IMG/VR virus record: IMGVR_UViG_3300013133_001731
Span: 1 to 22,620 of that record
Strand: one strand, 5' to 3'
Source of the DNA: a virus
Length of the DNA stretch: 22,620 bases
Position 1 is the stretch's first letter. Every line of letters begins with the position of its first letter. The position numbers and the translations under genes were made by a program. The notes beneath the pieces are model-generated. The model worked only from the letters and a program-made list of their open reading frames with translations. It was not told where the DNA came from and ran no database searches. Below, in pieces: positions 1-7,461 of this stretch.

Positions 1-338
<338 letters not shown>

Positions 339-353
<15 letters not shown>

Positions 354-944
354 TACAATTCGACAAATATGTTCTAATCTTTCTAGATGTTCGAATGCGC
401 GCCATGGGCTGGTATCCACTGCAATAGCACCATGGCGGTCCATACCAATAATATTATATTTTATACTTCCGTCATTTCGAACACCAATATTTTCAATACA
501 AGCATCGGCTAATTCTTGAGTAATAGGTGGAATCATAGGTACGGTAGGTCCTACTGTGGTATATCTACTGAGTTCAGGGAATTCGTCTACTAAATTTGGT
601 AAATTAATACCTTGATACATAGCAGCGGTGATATAAGTAGGATGCATATGAAGCACTACACGAGTTTCGGTATTGATTTTTCGTTGCAAACCCCAGTGCA
701 TAGGAATCTCTCCGCTGGGTTGCAGTTTACTGCTGATGTCAGTGTAGGTCATTTCTGACCAGGAATTTCCCCCAATACCAATTTTTTTAAACAGTTCAGG
801 TTGTAGATTTTGTTTACGAACACCGCGAGGTGTGATATAAAAATGATCCAGTTCTCGTTGTCTTAAACTAGCGTTGCCGTCACGGGTGGTAATCCAACCA
901 CGACAATATCCTTCTCGAAAAATCTCGCCAATGGTTTCTAACAT
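339..944 (-). CDS. Class II aldolase/adducin-family protein
   Basis: This 201-residue protein has class II aldolase (fuculose/ribulose-phosphate aldolase, adducin head) signatures. They are GNAS near residue 24, SGEIPMHWG near residues 77-85, a HMHPTY zinc-ligand segment near residues 99-104, and a DRHGAIAV segment near residue 170, followed by a helix. In this family three His residues bind a divalent metal and a Glu acts in aldol cleavage or epimerisation of sugar phosphates. The substrate cannot be told. The ATG at 944 lies 3 nt after the 51-residue gene, with AAGAAGG upstream as ribosome site, so it is the last gene of a three-gene operon. Its 3' end overlaps the convergent Ala-Pro gene by 15 nt. 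It is likely a host-derived metabolic gene; a role in making surface or nucleotide sugars is conceivable. Confidence 0.8.
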
Positions 945-947
945 AAT

Positions 948-1103
948 TTATACCTTCTTTTTGGCATCAAAGGCATCAAAAACTTCTTTGACAAATTTCA
1001 TCACACGGCGATGATTGTCGAAAATATATTCGCGAGTTTCTTCCTCGTCGTTTACTATGACAATATAGCCATTTGCTACTCGACGGATTTCAATTGATTC
1101 CAT
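948..1103 (-). CDS. Small conserved-looking protein, 51 residues
   Basis: Reading the minus strand from the ATG at 1101-1103 to the TAA at 948-950 gives 51 residues, starting MESIEIRRVANGYIVIVND and ending with a helical KEVFDAFDAKKK tail. TAAGGAAA sits 7 nt upstream as ribosome site, and the aldolase ATG follows 3 nt after the stop. The pattern of a short beta strand with NGYIV, an acidic turn, a Tyr-Ile/Val-Phe strand and a C-terminal amphipathic helix resembles small phage proteins of unknown function. No catalytic motif is visible. The tight packing and good ribosome site support a real gene. Confidence 0.7.
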   Translation of the reverse strand: MESIEIRRVANGYIVIVNDEEETREYIFDNHRRVMKFVKEVFDAFDAKKKV

Positions 1104-1125
1104 GAATTAGTTTCCTTAGATGATA

Positions 1126-1374
1126 TTAACTGTATTTGAGAGCCAAAATTAAGGCATGATGTTCGTCGTTGATGTCTACTATAAGTCGAGATGAATTTGT
1201 GCTATACAACAATCCATGCCATTGAGTGCTAATTCTCCAATGCCGACCTCCAAAATAACCATTGATAAAATAAGTTTTTTCACCAATCTCATTTTGACAA
1301 TACGATTCAATTTCGGCATGATATTGTGCGTCGACTATGACTTGATATTTAAAAGTGTTTTCGAATACAGACAT
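1126..1374 (-). CDS. Unrecognised 82-residue protein, first gene of the aldolase operon
   Basis: I do not recognise this protein. It is a mixed alpha/beta sequence with no signal peptide or membrane segment, containing an aromatic, glycine-rich middle (NGYFGGRHWRISTQWHGLLY) and an Asp-rich INDEHH turn near the end. There is no Shine-Dalgarno sequence before the ATG. Instead a sigma70-like promoter (1384-1412) ends only 9 nt upstream, so the transcript may start within a few bases of the start codon. The 51-residue gene begins 22 nt after its stop. The single Met and the promoter position support the start chosen. Confidence 0.65.
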   Translation of the reverse strand: MSVFENTFKYQVIVDAQYHAEIESYCQNEIGEKTYFINGYFGGRHWRISTQWHGLLYSTNSSRLIVDINDEHHALILALKYS

Positions 1375-1383
1375 ATTAGATTA

Positions 1384-1412
1384 ATAATAACATCAACGTT
1401 TTACAGTGTCAA
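1384..1412 (-). promoter_or_regulatory. Sigma70-type promoter (TTGACA-17-TATTAT) for the aldolase operon
   Basis: On the minus strand TTGACA (1407-1412) is followed, after exactly 17 bases, by TATTAT (1384-1389). This is one base from the perfect host consensus and lies in the gap between the amidoligase stop and the 82-residue gene. The predicted start of transcription is about 2-3 nt before the ATG, so the message would be nearly leaderless. Confidence 0.7.
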
Positions 1413-1430
1413 CGTAAATGGCAAAACTGT

Positions 1431-3752
1431 TTAGTTATTAGTGACTGGTACTACTTCTACTTCAGCACCTTCGTGGGGGGCGAGTAATCCACGACGAATT
1501 TGATCCAATATCCAATCTCGTGCTGCAGAATTAGCTTCCCCTTGATTATTACGGTTCCAGAATCTATGAACTTCTTCACCATCTACTAATATACGCCATT
1601 GAACGCTTTGTGGTTGTGACGAAACATATGGACGAACTGGTTCATATCTATAGATATCGGACAGCCTTTCGAGATCATCGCCCATGGTTCGCAACCATCT
1701 CGAATAGGCTCGAAATGCTTCTATGGGTGTGTTTCTTGTGTAATATTCAATCACCGCATTGTCACTGTTGCGTATGATGGCATAATTGGCATCGGGATTG
1801 CTTTCTGGTGCTGTGAGATTTAGGGAAGGATATGAAGACTGCGATGGGGTTGATGCGGGTGGCTGTGATTGAGCACTTCCTGCAGGTTGGCCTCGCTCTT
1901 GGCGTGGGTCTGGTCTCCAAACATAATTTCCGCCATAGGTTCTTTCCCATTGATCTAGCACTGTGCGAGCATCGTCGCCATCCGCGGCCATAAATCTATA
2001 TAATGGTGTATCAGGTTGTTGAATTGTGGCAATATAGGCATTGCCATCGGGATTGCTGGGTCTACCATTTAGTTCTGGTGGCGGCAATCCGCTGACATTT
2101 GCTCGAGGAGGGGCAGGTCTGGCAATCAGTTGATCGGGATCCAACCAAGTCCATCCCATTCCGGAAGTAGTTGCTTGTTCACGTGCTTCAGATTCTGATG
2201 CTGCTACAACTCGTAGTGAATTTCGATTTGGATTGTTGATGTCCGATCGTTTTGATACTTCCCATTCTATTTTTTGTCCTGCTGCTAATTGTTGTCGTTG
2301 TGCTTGCCTTTGTAATTGAGTTTGTTTGATGAAACTTTTTAACGCACTCTTGGGCAACTCACCTGCACTGTATCTAGCAAAGTACTGTATAGTGTCTGTT
2401 GGTGTTTGTTTAGGCGGAGTCAACAATCGAGTCAACTTGCTGATATATTCGCGTCGATCAGCATCGGGATCTATTGCTGATTTTGTAGCAACAATGAATC
2501 TTTGTAGAGTATTGACCAATTTGTCTGTGGGTTCATTTAAATAATCTCCACCTGGACTGCGAAATTCAATATAGCCCGACTTGGGATTGATACTGGTATA
2601 CTTGCCAAATCCCGATATTGACAATAATTCGCTGGCACGTTTGTTGAGGCCACTTTTGATTTGATCTAGATATTTTTCCATCGCTGTAGTATCTAATTTT
2701 TTAACTCGGTCTTGAATTTGTTTTAGAGCACTGACTGTATAAGTATTGGCCTCTCTACCGAATTGTTTCAATACGTATTCATCACCCAACAACACAGCCA
2801 GTTTGACATAGTCCAAATTTTGATCATTGAGATTAGGAATACTGATGTTCATATGTAATCCGGTGGATTTGTTGGTATAAGCACCAACACGGTTGGCCCA
2901 TTTTTTAATTGCCTCAATATCTTTGATGATCTCATTGAGCGGCAGCGGTGGGCTGATAAATTCTAATCCCAACTCATCTGACCCGGCACTGATACTGCTG
3001 TCGGGTTCAATGACATAACTTTTGTCATCTCTGGCACCACCTTGATATCTATCGCTTAGAATCACCGGTCTACCCACAGCCTCACTAAATTCATCTGCTA
3101 TCATTTGTCTAGAGTCATCCTCATCGGGATCGTATTGTGTCCAAAAAGGCCATGATATAGTAAAACTATCACTGATATCACTCATGTTCCTATATTCACT
3201 ACGGACCCAACTGTCGATGTCGCTGTCTTCGAAATATTCTTCTTGAGCTTGGTCTCGAGCTTGTTCGTAGTAGGGTTCTTGCTCGATCTCCCATACTCGT
3301 TCAGCAGCTTGGTTCAATTGTTCTCTAGTAATAACATCAAGATCTTGGTCTTCTAGTCCCAAAATACTCATAATATCTTCGGGTTTGACATTGTTGGCCA
3401 ACCAATCCGATATAAGAGAGATACCATTAGTCCCCCATGCTTGGTCAAATTTTCCAATTGTATCTTCTGAATAGGCTTCTGTCAGATCTCGTTCTAGTCG
3501 TGCTATTTCACGTCGACTGTTATAGTCACCGTCATTGAAAAAATCCAAAACATCGCCGAGATTCCTGGGACGACGATCATAATCATAATCAGGTTCAGGT
3601 TCAAAATCGTCTCCGCCACCACTGCCAGGCACCACCATTTCAAACTCTATACCCACACGAGCATCTATGTCCTTTGTGGCCCTGGCCAAACTGCTGGGAT
3701 CCATCCGTATTTCGTTGATGTCCTGAGATCCGATTAATTCTTGTAATATCAT
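1431..3752 (-). CDS. Putative amidoligase (COOH-NH2 ligase superfamily) with C-terminal repeat region
   Basis: From the Met at 3752 this is about 773 residues. The first part carries the motif order I associate with phage and bacterial amidoligases (glutamine-synthetase-like fold): GIEFEM at about 34-39, EPDSSI then LGLEFISPPL at about 249-271, TGLHMNIS at about 297-304, and GYIEFRSPGGDY at about 393-404. Such enzymes are predicted to join carboxyl and amino groups using ATP. An acidic, helical insert separates the first two motifs. The last 280 residues are Gln/Pro/Ser-rich with about four divergent modules. The longer reading frame starts at 3791, but that Met lies inside the terminator stem, so I prefer 3752. 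This ATG lies just behind an exact T4-type late box and has no clear ribosome site. Late expression suggests a role in virion assembly, cell-wall attack or release. The target is unknown. Confidence 0.7.
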   Translation of the reverse strand: MILQELIGSQDINEIRMDPSSLARATKDIDARVGIEFEMVVPGSGGGDDFEPEPDYDYDRRPRNLGDVLDFFNDGDYNSRREIARLERDLTEAYSEDTIGKFDQAWGTNGISLISDWLANNVKPEDIMSILGLEDQDLDVITREQLNQAAERVWEIEQEPYYEQARDQAQEEYFEDSDIDSWVRSEYRNMSDISDSFTISWPFWTQYDPDEDDSRQMIADEFSEAVGRPVILSDRYQGGARDDKSYVIEPDSSISAGSDELGLEFISPPLPLNEIIKDIEAIKKWANRVGAYTNKSTGLHMNISIPNLNDQNLDYVKLAVLLGDEYVLKQFGREANTYTVSALKQIQDRVKKLDTTAMEKYLDQIKSGLNKRASELLSISGFGKYTSINPKSGYIEFRSPGGDYLNEPTDKLVNTLQRFIVATKSAIDPDADRREYISKLTRLLTPPKQTPTDTIQYFARYSAGELPKSALKSFIKQTQLQRQAQRQQLAAGQKIEWEVSKRSDINNPNRNSLRVVAASESEAREQATTSGMGWTWLDPDQLIARPAPPRANVSGLPPPELNGRPSNPDGNAYIATIQQPDTPLYRFMAADGDDARTVLDQWERTYGGNYVWRPDPRQERGQPAGSAQSQPPASTPSQSSYPSLNLTAPESNPDANYAIIRNSDNAVIEYYTRNTPIEAFRAYSRWLRTMGDDLERLSDIYRYEPVRPYVSSQPQSVQWRILVDGEEVHRFWNRNNQGEANSAARDWILDQIRRGLLAPHEGAEVEVVPVTNN

Positions 3753-3760
3753 AGCACATA

Positions 3761-3768
3761 TATTTATA
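3761..3768 (-). promoter_or_regulatory. T4-type late promoter box, exact TATAAATA
   Basis: The minus strand reads TATAAATA, identical to the T4 late -10 consensus, directly after the terminator of the barrel gene and 8 nt before the preferred amidoligase ATG (3752). In T4 this box alone, with the gp55-gp33-clamp machinery, directs late transcription. Start of transcription is expected about 6 nt downstream, so the leader would be only a few bases. Confidence 0.7.
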
Positions 3769-3773
3769 ATATT

Positions 3774-3803
3774 AAAAAAAATAGGTCCCAAAGGACCTAT
3801 TTT
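3774..3803 (-). terminator. Intrinsic terminator after the outer-membrane barrel gene (possibly bidirectional)
   Basis: An 11-bp perfect stem (arms 3778-3788 and 3793-3803, core AGGTCC/GGACCT) encloses a 4-base loop. On the minus strand the stem runs into eight T residues (3774-3781). On the plus strand the second arm is also followed by a T-rich run, so it could work both ways. It lies 20 nt after the stop of the barrel gene, isolating that gene from the amidoligase gene. Confidence 0.88.
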
Positions 3804-3822
3804 ATTTTTTAAGGTCTAGTAT

Positions 3823-4269
3823 TTAAAATGAATATTTTAGTCCTAGTCCTGCGGTAGTGCCATCATGCACTTTCATGTCCCCGCTGCCGATGTTTCGACG
3901 AACATTAGATGTGACAGAAATATTACGATAAAGTGGCATACTGGCACCTAGCCCAACTACACCGATCAGTCCATCTTTGGCCACGTCGCTGGTGATATAG
4001 CTGGCACCAAATTGTCCCTCAATGGCCACTCCGGCCACTTTGATTAGTTGATAACCACCGATCAATGATACTTGATCATGATTACCACCAGCCACATCAA
4101 AACGTTCAGCCGATGCAGTCAGACTGAAATTTTTCCAGGATTCGCCAACGCTGATTCCCACACCATTGACATCATTGCTGATGTCACGGCTGTAACCAAC
4201 GCCAAAATCCAATGCCGAAGCAGAACCAATGGTTGATAATAGAGCAAGACCGATAAGAGTTTTTTTCAT
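3823..4269 (-). CDS. Phage-encoded outer-membrane beta-barrel (porin-like) protein
   Basis: This 148-residue protein starts with a classic Sec signal peptide: MKK, a hydrophobic core to about residue 16, then SASA and predicted cleavage before LDFGVGYS. The mature part is a run of alternating amphipathic strands (GVGISVGESW, FSLTASAERF, VSLIGGYQLI, VAIEGQFGASYI) and ends GLGLKYSF. A C-terminal Phe after alternating hydrophobics is the usual outer-membrane assembly signal. The size fits a small barrel of about eight strands. GAGGAAAATCT gives a strong ribosome site, a late box lies upstream and a terminator follows, so it is probably a stand-alone late gene. It may alter the host surface, for example to block superinfection (as proposed for Lom-like proteins) or change permeability. 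That role is inference. Confidence 0.82.
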   Translation of the reverse strand: MKKTLIGLALLSTIGSASALDFGVGYSRDISNDVNGVGISVGESWKNFSLTASAERFDVAGGNHDQVSLIGGYQLIKVAGVAIEGQFGASYITSDVAKDGLIGVVGLGASMPLYRNISVTSNVRRNIGSGDMKVHDGTTAGLGLKYSF

Positions 4270-4292
4270 AGATTTTCCTCAGAAGTATTAGT

Positions 4293-4300
4293 TATTTATC
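4293..4300 (-). promoter_or_regulatory. T4-type late promoter box, GATAAATA
   Basis: The minus strand reads GATAAATA, one base from TATAAATA, in the 43-nt gap before the barrel gene. Transcription would start near 4287, giving a leader of about 18 nt that contains the GAGGAAAA ribosome site. The box sits in the loop of a short inverted repeat (TATTAG at 4286-4291, CTAATA at 4300-4305). Confidence 0.6.
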
Positions 4301-4312
4301 TAATATAGATCA

Positions 4313-4645
4313 TTATGAGATTTTTTGCTTGGCAATACGAATATCAGTATTCAGTGAAGGGTGATATTGTTTGATCAATTCACGTTCAAGTTGATGAGCA
4401 TGAATTTTTCCGCGAACAATTTCCACTATGTTAACGACAAACGCACTGGCACCGTGATCTCGAATAGCTTGATACAATCGCCAATCTCGATTTTCGCAAC
4501 GGGCACGATAGATATGTTTATTCCATCGAACCTGAACACTGCGATTCACAGTGGATTGTGTTTTTGCAGTAACACCAATATAAAACTCTTCACCACATGC
4601 CAACATGTAGATGATATGAGTTCGATCGCTGCGTTTTTTTCTCAT
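4313..4645 (-). CDS. GIY-YIG-domain endonuclease, single-domain
   Basis: This 110-residue protein is essentially one GIY-YIG nuclease domain. IIY at residues 11-13 stands for GIY, YIG is at 22-24, an Arg-containing helix ([10 protein letters not shown]) spans 39-48, the family Glu lies near residue 88 (LERELI), and an Asn near residue 99 (SLNT) closes the domain. These residues place a metal ion and cut DNA. With no DNA-binding tail it resembles small phage GIY-YIG proteins more than full homing enzymes such as I-TevI or Seg proteins. There is no Shine-Dalgarno sequence. The perfect promoter just upstream would start transcription almost at the ATG. It could be a mobile nuclease or a host-DNA-degrading early enzyme. 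Confidence 0.75.
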   Translation of the reverse strand: MRKKRSDRTHIIYMLACGEEFYIGVTAKTQSTVNRSVQVRWNKHIYRARCENRDWRLYQAIRDHGASAFVVNIVEIVRGKIHAHQLERELIKQYHPSLNTDIRIAKQKIS

Positions 4646-4680
4646 GTTGTAATTATATTACAACTGTCAATTGATGTCAA
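4646..4680 (-). promoter_or_regulatory. Perfect sigma70 consensus promoter with palindrome over the -10 box
   Basis: On the minus strand TTGACA (4675-4680) and TATAAT (4652-4657) are separated by exactly 17 bases, the full bacterial consensus. A second TTGACA lies inside the spacer. The -10 box is in the middle of a perfect palindrome, GTTGTAAT-3 nt-ATTACAAC (4646-4664), which could be a repressor site or a hairpin. The -35 overlaps the stop codon of the upstream gene. The -10 ends 6 nt before the ATG at 4645, so the GIY-YIG message is probably leaderless. Confidence 0.85.
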
Positions 4681-5054
4681 CCTTTATTGGGACAATAATT
4701 TTCAAGAAATTTATCTATATCGTTATACAATTTCAACCATAAAACCATGCCACTGTCACCAAAAACATGCAACTCCAATGGAGTATTTTTTTTGGCTGTA
4801 TAGAAAAAAGGATCCGAAAGTTTCCGATCCAATAGTAATACTTGATGATATTTTAGATCGATATCAAAATTTATACAATGATGAGTGAGATTACTGATTT
4901 GTTGAAATAATCTAAAACCAATTTGACTTAATCTAAAACTTTGGGGATTGGGGTTCATCCAAAGTCCAGTGGTGTAATTGCGAAATTCGTGAATTACAAA
5001 ACCTTGTGATATTAATTGTTGTTGAATATATTCACTATACTGATCTTTAGTCAT
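4677..5054 (-). CDS. Conserved-type phage protein, 125 residues, unknown function
   Basis: I recognise the general style of this protein from T4-like marine phages (an LRLSxxGFRxF-like segment, a middle with LLLDRKLSDPFFY, and a C-terminal MVLWLKLYNDIDKFLENY helix), but no function is known to me. It is soluble, mixed alpha/beta, with no catalytic motif that I can name. Its ATG overlaps the end of the preceding 97-residue gene by 8 nt, indicating coupled translation. The stop codon is shared with the -35 box of the next promoter, so this is the end of an operon. Confidence 0.7.
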   Translation of the reverse strand: MTKDQYSEYIQQQLISQGFVIHEFRNYTTGLWMNPNPQSFRLSQIGFRLFQQISNLTHHCINFDIDLKYHQVLLLDRKLSDPFFYTAKKNTPLELHVFGDSGMVLWLKLYNDIDKFLENYCPNKG

Positions 5055-5340
5055 TGGGATAAATTTTTTGCCCAGCCTTTAACAATACCACTGAAAATTT
5101 GTCAGTTTTGAATTGTGTATTTAACTTTCGAGCAAGATTTATGGCATGACCTTTGTTGCTGAAGCTGACTTTTTTATATTTGGGACCCGGCACACTGGTC
5201 AATAAATTACAGGTTTTTAAATTTATGGGTTGTTCATTGTAAAATACTGCCCAAATACCCTCACTGGCCAATACTTGGTCACTACGGTAAGTATTACGGT
5301 TAGTAAGTTCTGCAATGATTTTGGGTTTGGGCCTACTCAC
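5047..5340 (-). CDS. Conserved-type phage protein, 97 residues, GTG start
   Basis: The start codon is GTG (5338-5340), supported by a textbook AAGGAG seven bases upstream. The protein has an N-terminal RPKPKII segment, a PGPKYKKVSFSNKGHAINLARKLN core, and a basic, hydrophobic end. The GPKYKKxSFxNxGHAxNLAxKLN block looks like a conserved small phage family, but I cannot assign a function. A late-type box (5370-5377) sits 30 nt upstream in the only gap, so this gene and the next (overlap 8 nt) form a two-gene unit that could be expressed late. Confidence 0.75.
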   Translation of the reverse strand: MSRPKPKIIAELTNRNTYRSDQVLASEGIWAVFYNEQPINLKTCNLLTSVPGPKYKKVSFSNKGHAINLARKLNTQFKTDKFSVVLLKAGQKIYPND

Positions 5341-5369
5341 AAGTTTCTCCTTGAATTATGTATTCAGTT

Positions 5370-5377
5370 TATTTATC
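5370..5377 (-). promoter_or_regulatory. T4-type late promoter box, GATAAATA
   Basis: The minus strand reads GATAAATA overlapping the TAA stop of the 67-residue gene. Expected transcription start is near 5364, leaving a leader of about 24 nt with the AAGGAG site of the GTG-start gene. The same one-base variant occurs before the barrel gene and before folE. Confidence 0.55.
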
Positions 5378-5576
5378 GAAAATTCCCGCCTGTTAGATCT
5401 ACAGTAATAGTGGATTCAGGAGATTTCTTATGTGAATTTTCTTCCAATCGAGATAGTAATCGAGTGATATCAAGTAAAAGATTTTTAGCATCTTTCATGG
5501 GAATCACAAAATCTTGACGACCACGAGATTCTTGTGCAGCGAGTTGATCCACAAATTTATTGATATGTAAACTCAT
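5373..5576 (-). CDS. Small conserved-type phage protein, 67 residues
   Basis: This short, mainly helical protein (FVDQLAAQESRGRQDFVIPMKDAKNLLLDITRLLSRLEE) has an amphipathic helix with LxxDITRLL spacing that could form a coiled coil or dimer. No catalytic residues stand out. Its ATG overlaps the stop of the MazG-like gene in an ATGA arrangement, so it is translated as the last gene of the nuclease/MazG operon. The function is unknown. Confidence 0.7.
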   Translation of the reverse strand: MSLHINKFVDQLAAQESRGRQDFVIPMKDAKNLLLDITRLLSRLEENSHKKSPESTITVDLTGGNFR

Positions 5577-5950
5577 TTTGATACTTTATTGAGAAATAAT
5601 GTTAATTGAGGTGATTGCCACCCCATGGGTTTAAGCACCTTGCCATCTTCGCGTTTACGAACCTTGCCGGTCTCACGGTCGATTTTGGCAAAATTTGTAC
5701 GCATGACTTCTTTCCACGCACCTTCTGCGTCTGCACCCATACTGTGTATAGCGCCAATAGTGACTACAAGTATGTCAATCAGTGCATCCAACATTTCCAG
5801 TCTGTTGTTGTCTTGATTAGCTTGAAATAATTCTTGATATTCTTCTTTGATGAGATTGAGATAAAGTGTAAATTGTTGACTATTGAATTCGTCGACAGTT
5901 TGATCGCAAGCTCGCATGAATTTTTCTTGATCACGAAATGCATTAGACAT
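5573..5950 (-). CDS. MazG-like nucleotide pyrophosphohydrolase, about 125 residues
   Basis: The preferred start is the Met of MSNAFRDQEKFM at 5950, with AAGGAAA six bases upstream. A longer frame to 6013 exists but would overlap the previous gene far more and has no ribosome site. The protein is all-helical with the MazG/PRA-PH layout: LIKEEYQELFQA for the first ExxE metal site and MLDALIDILVVTIGA for the second ExxD-like site, here with Asp residues (DALID). The C-terminal tail has KVRKREDGKVLKPMGWQSP, typical of phage forms. Such enzymes hydrolyse (d)NTPs to monophosphates. In phages they are thought to trim host nucleotides or modified dNTPs. The substrate is unknown. Confidence 0.78.
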   Translation of the reverse strand: MSNAFRDQEKFMRACDQTVDEFNSQQFTLYLNLIKEEYQELFQANQDNNRLEMLDALIDILVVTIGAIHSMGADAEGAWKEVMRTNFAKIDRETGKVRKREDGKVLKPMGWQSPQLTLFLNKVSK

Positions 5951-6410
5951 GATTTTCCTTTGATTGACAAATTTCCATATTTGATGCTGATTGTGAGTTA
6001 GAGAATGGGCCAAGAAATTCGTGACGATTAACTACTATCAGTTTGGGATTTTGTAAAACACACCATTGATTACGAATTCGAACTCGATACCACCCTGCTG
6101 CAAACCAACAACGACTTTTTTTTCTTTTGGTAAAAAGGGGAATCTTTTTCTTTAGATCCCACACTGGATTATATGCCGGACAGCCAGTATTATATCCATA
6201 GACTTGATTGAAAACTTGAGATTTTTTAAAATTGATTTTTTCAAAAACTACATTGTTTTTTCTAATAGATTGAATGTTTTTCACTGTGAACTTTTGTCCA
6301 CCGATAGTAACTGCATATCCATGGCTAGACAGTTCTATATTACCAATTTTTTCTTGATTTTTTTGTAGAATCCAAAATTCATTTTTCAATACAGGTTTCG
6401 CTACTATCAC
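5943..6410 (-). CDS. Conserved-type phage protein, 155 residues, GTG start
   Basis: The GTG start (6408-6410) has AAGGAG six to seven bases upstream inside the nuclease gene, which it overlaps by 32 nt. The protein is strand-rich at first (NEFWILQKNQEKIGNIELSSHGYAVTIGGQKF). It continues with YGYNTGCPAYNPVWDLKKKIPLFTKRKKSRCWFAAGWYRVR, a basic, aromatic block with a TGCPAYNPVWD signature that I associate with T4-like marine phage proteins of unknown function. The clustered Lys/Arg and Trp residues suggest nucleic acid contact, which is inference. It lies between the 5' nuclease and MazG genes in one operon. Confidence 0.72.
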   Translation of the reverse strand: MIVAKPVLKNEFWILQKNQEKIGNIELSSHGYAVTIGGQKFTVKNIQSIRKNNVVFEKINFKKSQVFNQVYGYNTGCPAYNPVWDLKKKIPLFTKRKKSRCWFAAGWYRVRIRNQWCVLQNPKLIVVNRHEFLGPFSNSQSASNMEICQSKENHV

Positions 6411-7404
6411 TGAGCACTCCTTGATATTTTTGATTTAACCATCTACTGAATTGATCAGAAGATTCGCTGAGTTTAATTAACTCATATTTGCCACAAAATT
6501 TGATGAATCTCAATCCAACTTGTCCAATGTCTTGTGTTCGAATTTGTTGTTGTATAGCTTCATCAATGGCTTGTTTAATAGGTTGAGGTTGTGCTGTTAG
6601 ATCAATCAATGTTCGATTACGATGATAATCATCTAATACACGATGCTCGACACCCAGATGATCTACCCATCTCTGTAGCATGAGATTATTCCAGGCAAAT
6701 CCACGTTGATGACGGTCTTGAAATGCTTCTAAAAGACCAATTTTGTTTTTACTGCTTTTTAGTCGAACATTGGGAAAAGCCGAAAACACATTGTCTGTGG
6801 GATCACCACGCATACATTTTTCAAACAACAACCATTCAGGGTCGGGAATTTGTTTGGGTTGTTGAGTTCGCCGATCTCGACATAATTGTCCACGTGAATT
6901 GAAAATTCCCTCAACAGTCAAAAGTTCATCGGCAATGCCATTATACTGTCGAACATTGGGTGTTAATAGTTGAACAAAATCAGTGTCACTGCTGATGATA
7001 ATGTGTTCATCATTGGGATGCAATGAAATCCATCTTGCAATGATGTCATCAGCTTCGGCATTGGGGTGTCTGATCACAGAACAATTAGTTTGTTGAGTAA
7101 GATATTCCACAAATCGGTCATAGGTATCCCAAAATAATTGATCTTCTTTTTGTTGTGTTGCTGTTTGTGCTGCACGAGTCACAGCACGATTCTTCTTATA
7201 TGGTTCATAATGATCTTTACGCCAACTACGACCTTCCAATGCGAATACTACATGATCAGCAGGGTATTGTCGATATACTCGATTAATAGAACTCAATGTC
7301 ACATGTAGTGCATATTCTATTTTTTCTTGTTCGTCTGTGGCACGAAATGCAGTATGTCGAGCTCGAAAAAAAGTGTTTGCTGTATCAATAATGAGATATC
7401 GCAT
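6379..7404 (-). CDS. 5'-3' exonuclease / T4 RNase H-like FEN nuclease
   Basis: This 341-residue protein follows the FEN/5' nuclease plan. The first metal Asp is in LIIDTAN (residue 7), a basic arch region follows (FALEGRSWRKDHYEPYKKNR, about 54-73), then AEADDI with acidic residues near 117-120, SSDTDF at about 138-143, and RGDPTDNV at about 199-206, the entry to the helix-hairpin DNA-binding part. In T4, RNase H removes RNA primers and 5' flaps during lagging-strand synthesis. That fits a phage with its own polymerase and clamp in this window. The ATG lies 21 nt after the -10 of a consensus promoter and no Shine-Dalgarno sequence is visible. It heads the operon with the 155-residue, MazG-like and 67-residue genes. 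Confidence 0.9.
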   Translation of the reverse strand: MRYLIIDTANTFFRARHTAFRATDEQEKIEYALHVTLSSINRVYRQYPADHVVFALEGRSWRKDHYEPYKKNRAVTRAAQTATQQKEDQLFWDTYDRFVEYLTQQTNCSVIRHPNAEADDIIARWISLHPNDEHIIISSDTDFVQLLTPNVRQYNGIADELLTVEGIFNSRGQLCRDRRTQQPKQIPDPEWLLFEKCMRGDPTDNVFSAFPNVRLKSSKNKIGLLEAFQDRHQRGFAWNNLMLQRWVDHLGVEHRVLDDYHRNRTLIDLTAQPQPIKQAIDEAIQQQIRTQDIGQVGLRFIKFCGKYELIKLSESSDQFSRWLNQKYQGVLSDSSETCIEK

Positions 7405-7420
7405 GATAAAAAATGTTGAT

Positions 7421-7460
7421 TATGGTAATAGATTATACCATATTAATGTTTTTTTGTCAA
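7421..7460 (-). promoter_or_regulatory. Perfect sigma70 consensus promoter with inverted repeat at the -10/start region
   Basis: On the minus strand TTGACA (7455-7460) and TATAAT (7432-7437) are separated by exactly 17 bases. A 7-bp inverted repeat, TATGGTA (7421-7427) and TACCATA (7436-7442), straddles the -10 box and the expected start near 7425. This could be an operator. The promoter follows the stop of the 63-residue gene directly and drives the 5' nuclease operon, consistent with early expression by host polymerase. Confidence 0.85.
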
Positions 7461-7461
7461 C

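Noticed and set aside
3753-3791. Longer amidoligase start at 3791
   Set aside because: That Met lies inside the terminator stem of the barrel gene and upstream of the late promoter box.
4361-4888. 175-residue plus-strand frame opposite the GIY-YIG gene
   Set aside because: It crosses a perfect promoter, a palindrome and two minus-strand genes. It has no ribosome site and its translation looks like reverse-strand noise.
5951-6013. Longer MazG-like start at 6013
   Set aside because: The Met at 5950 has AAGGAAA at the right spacing. The extension lies inside the previous gene and does not resemble MazG.
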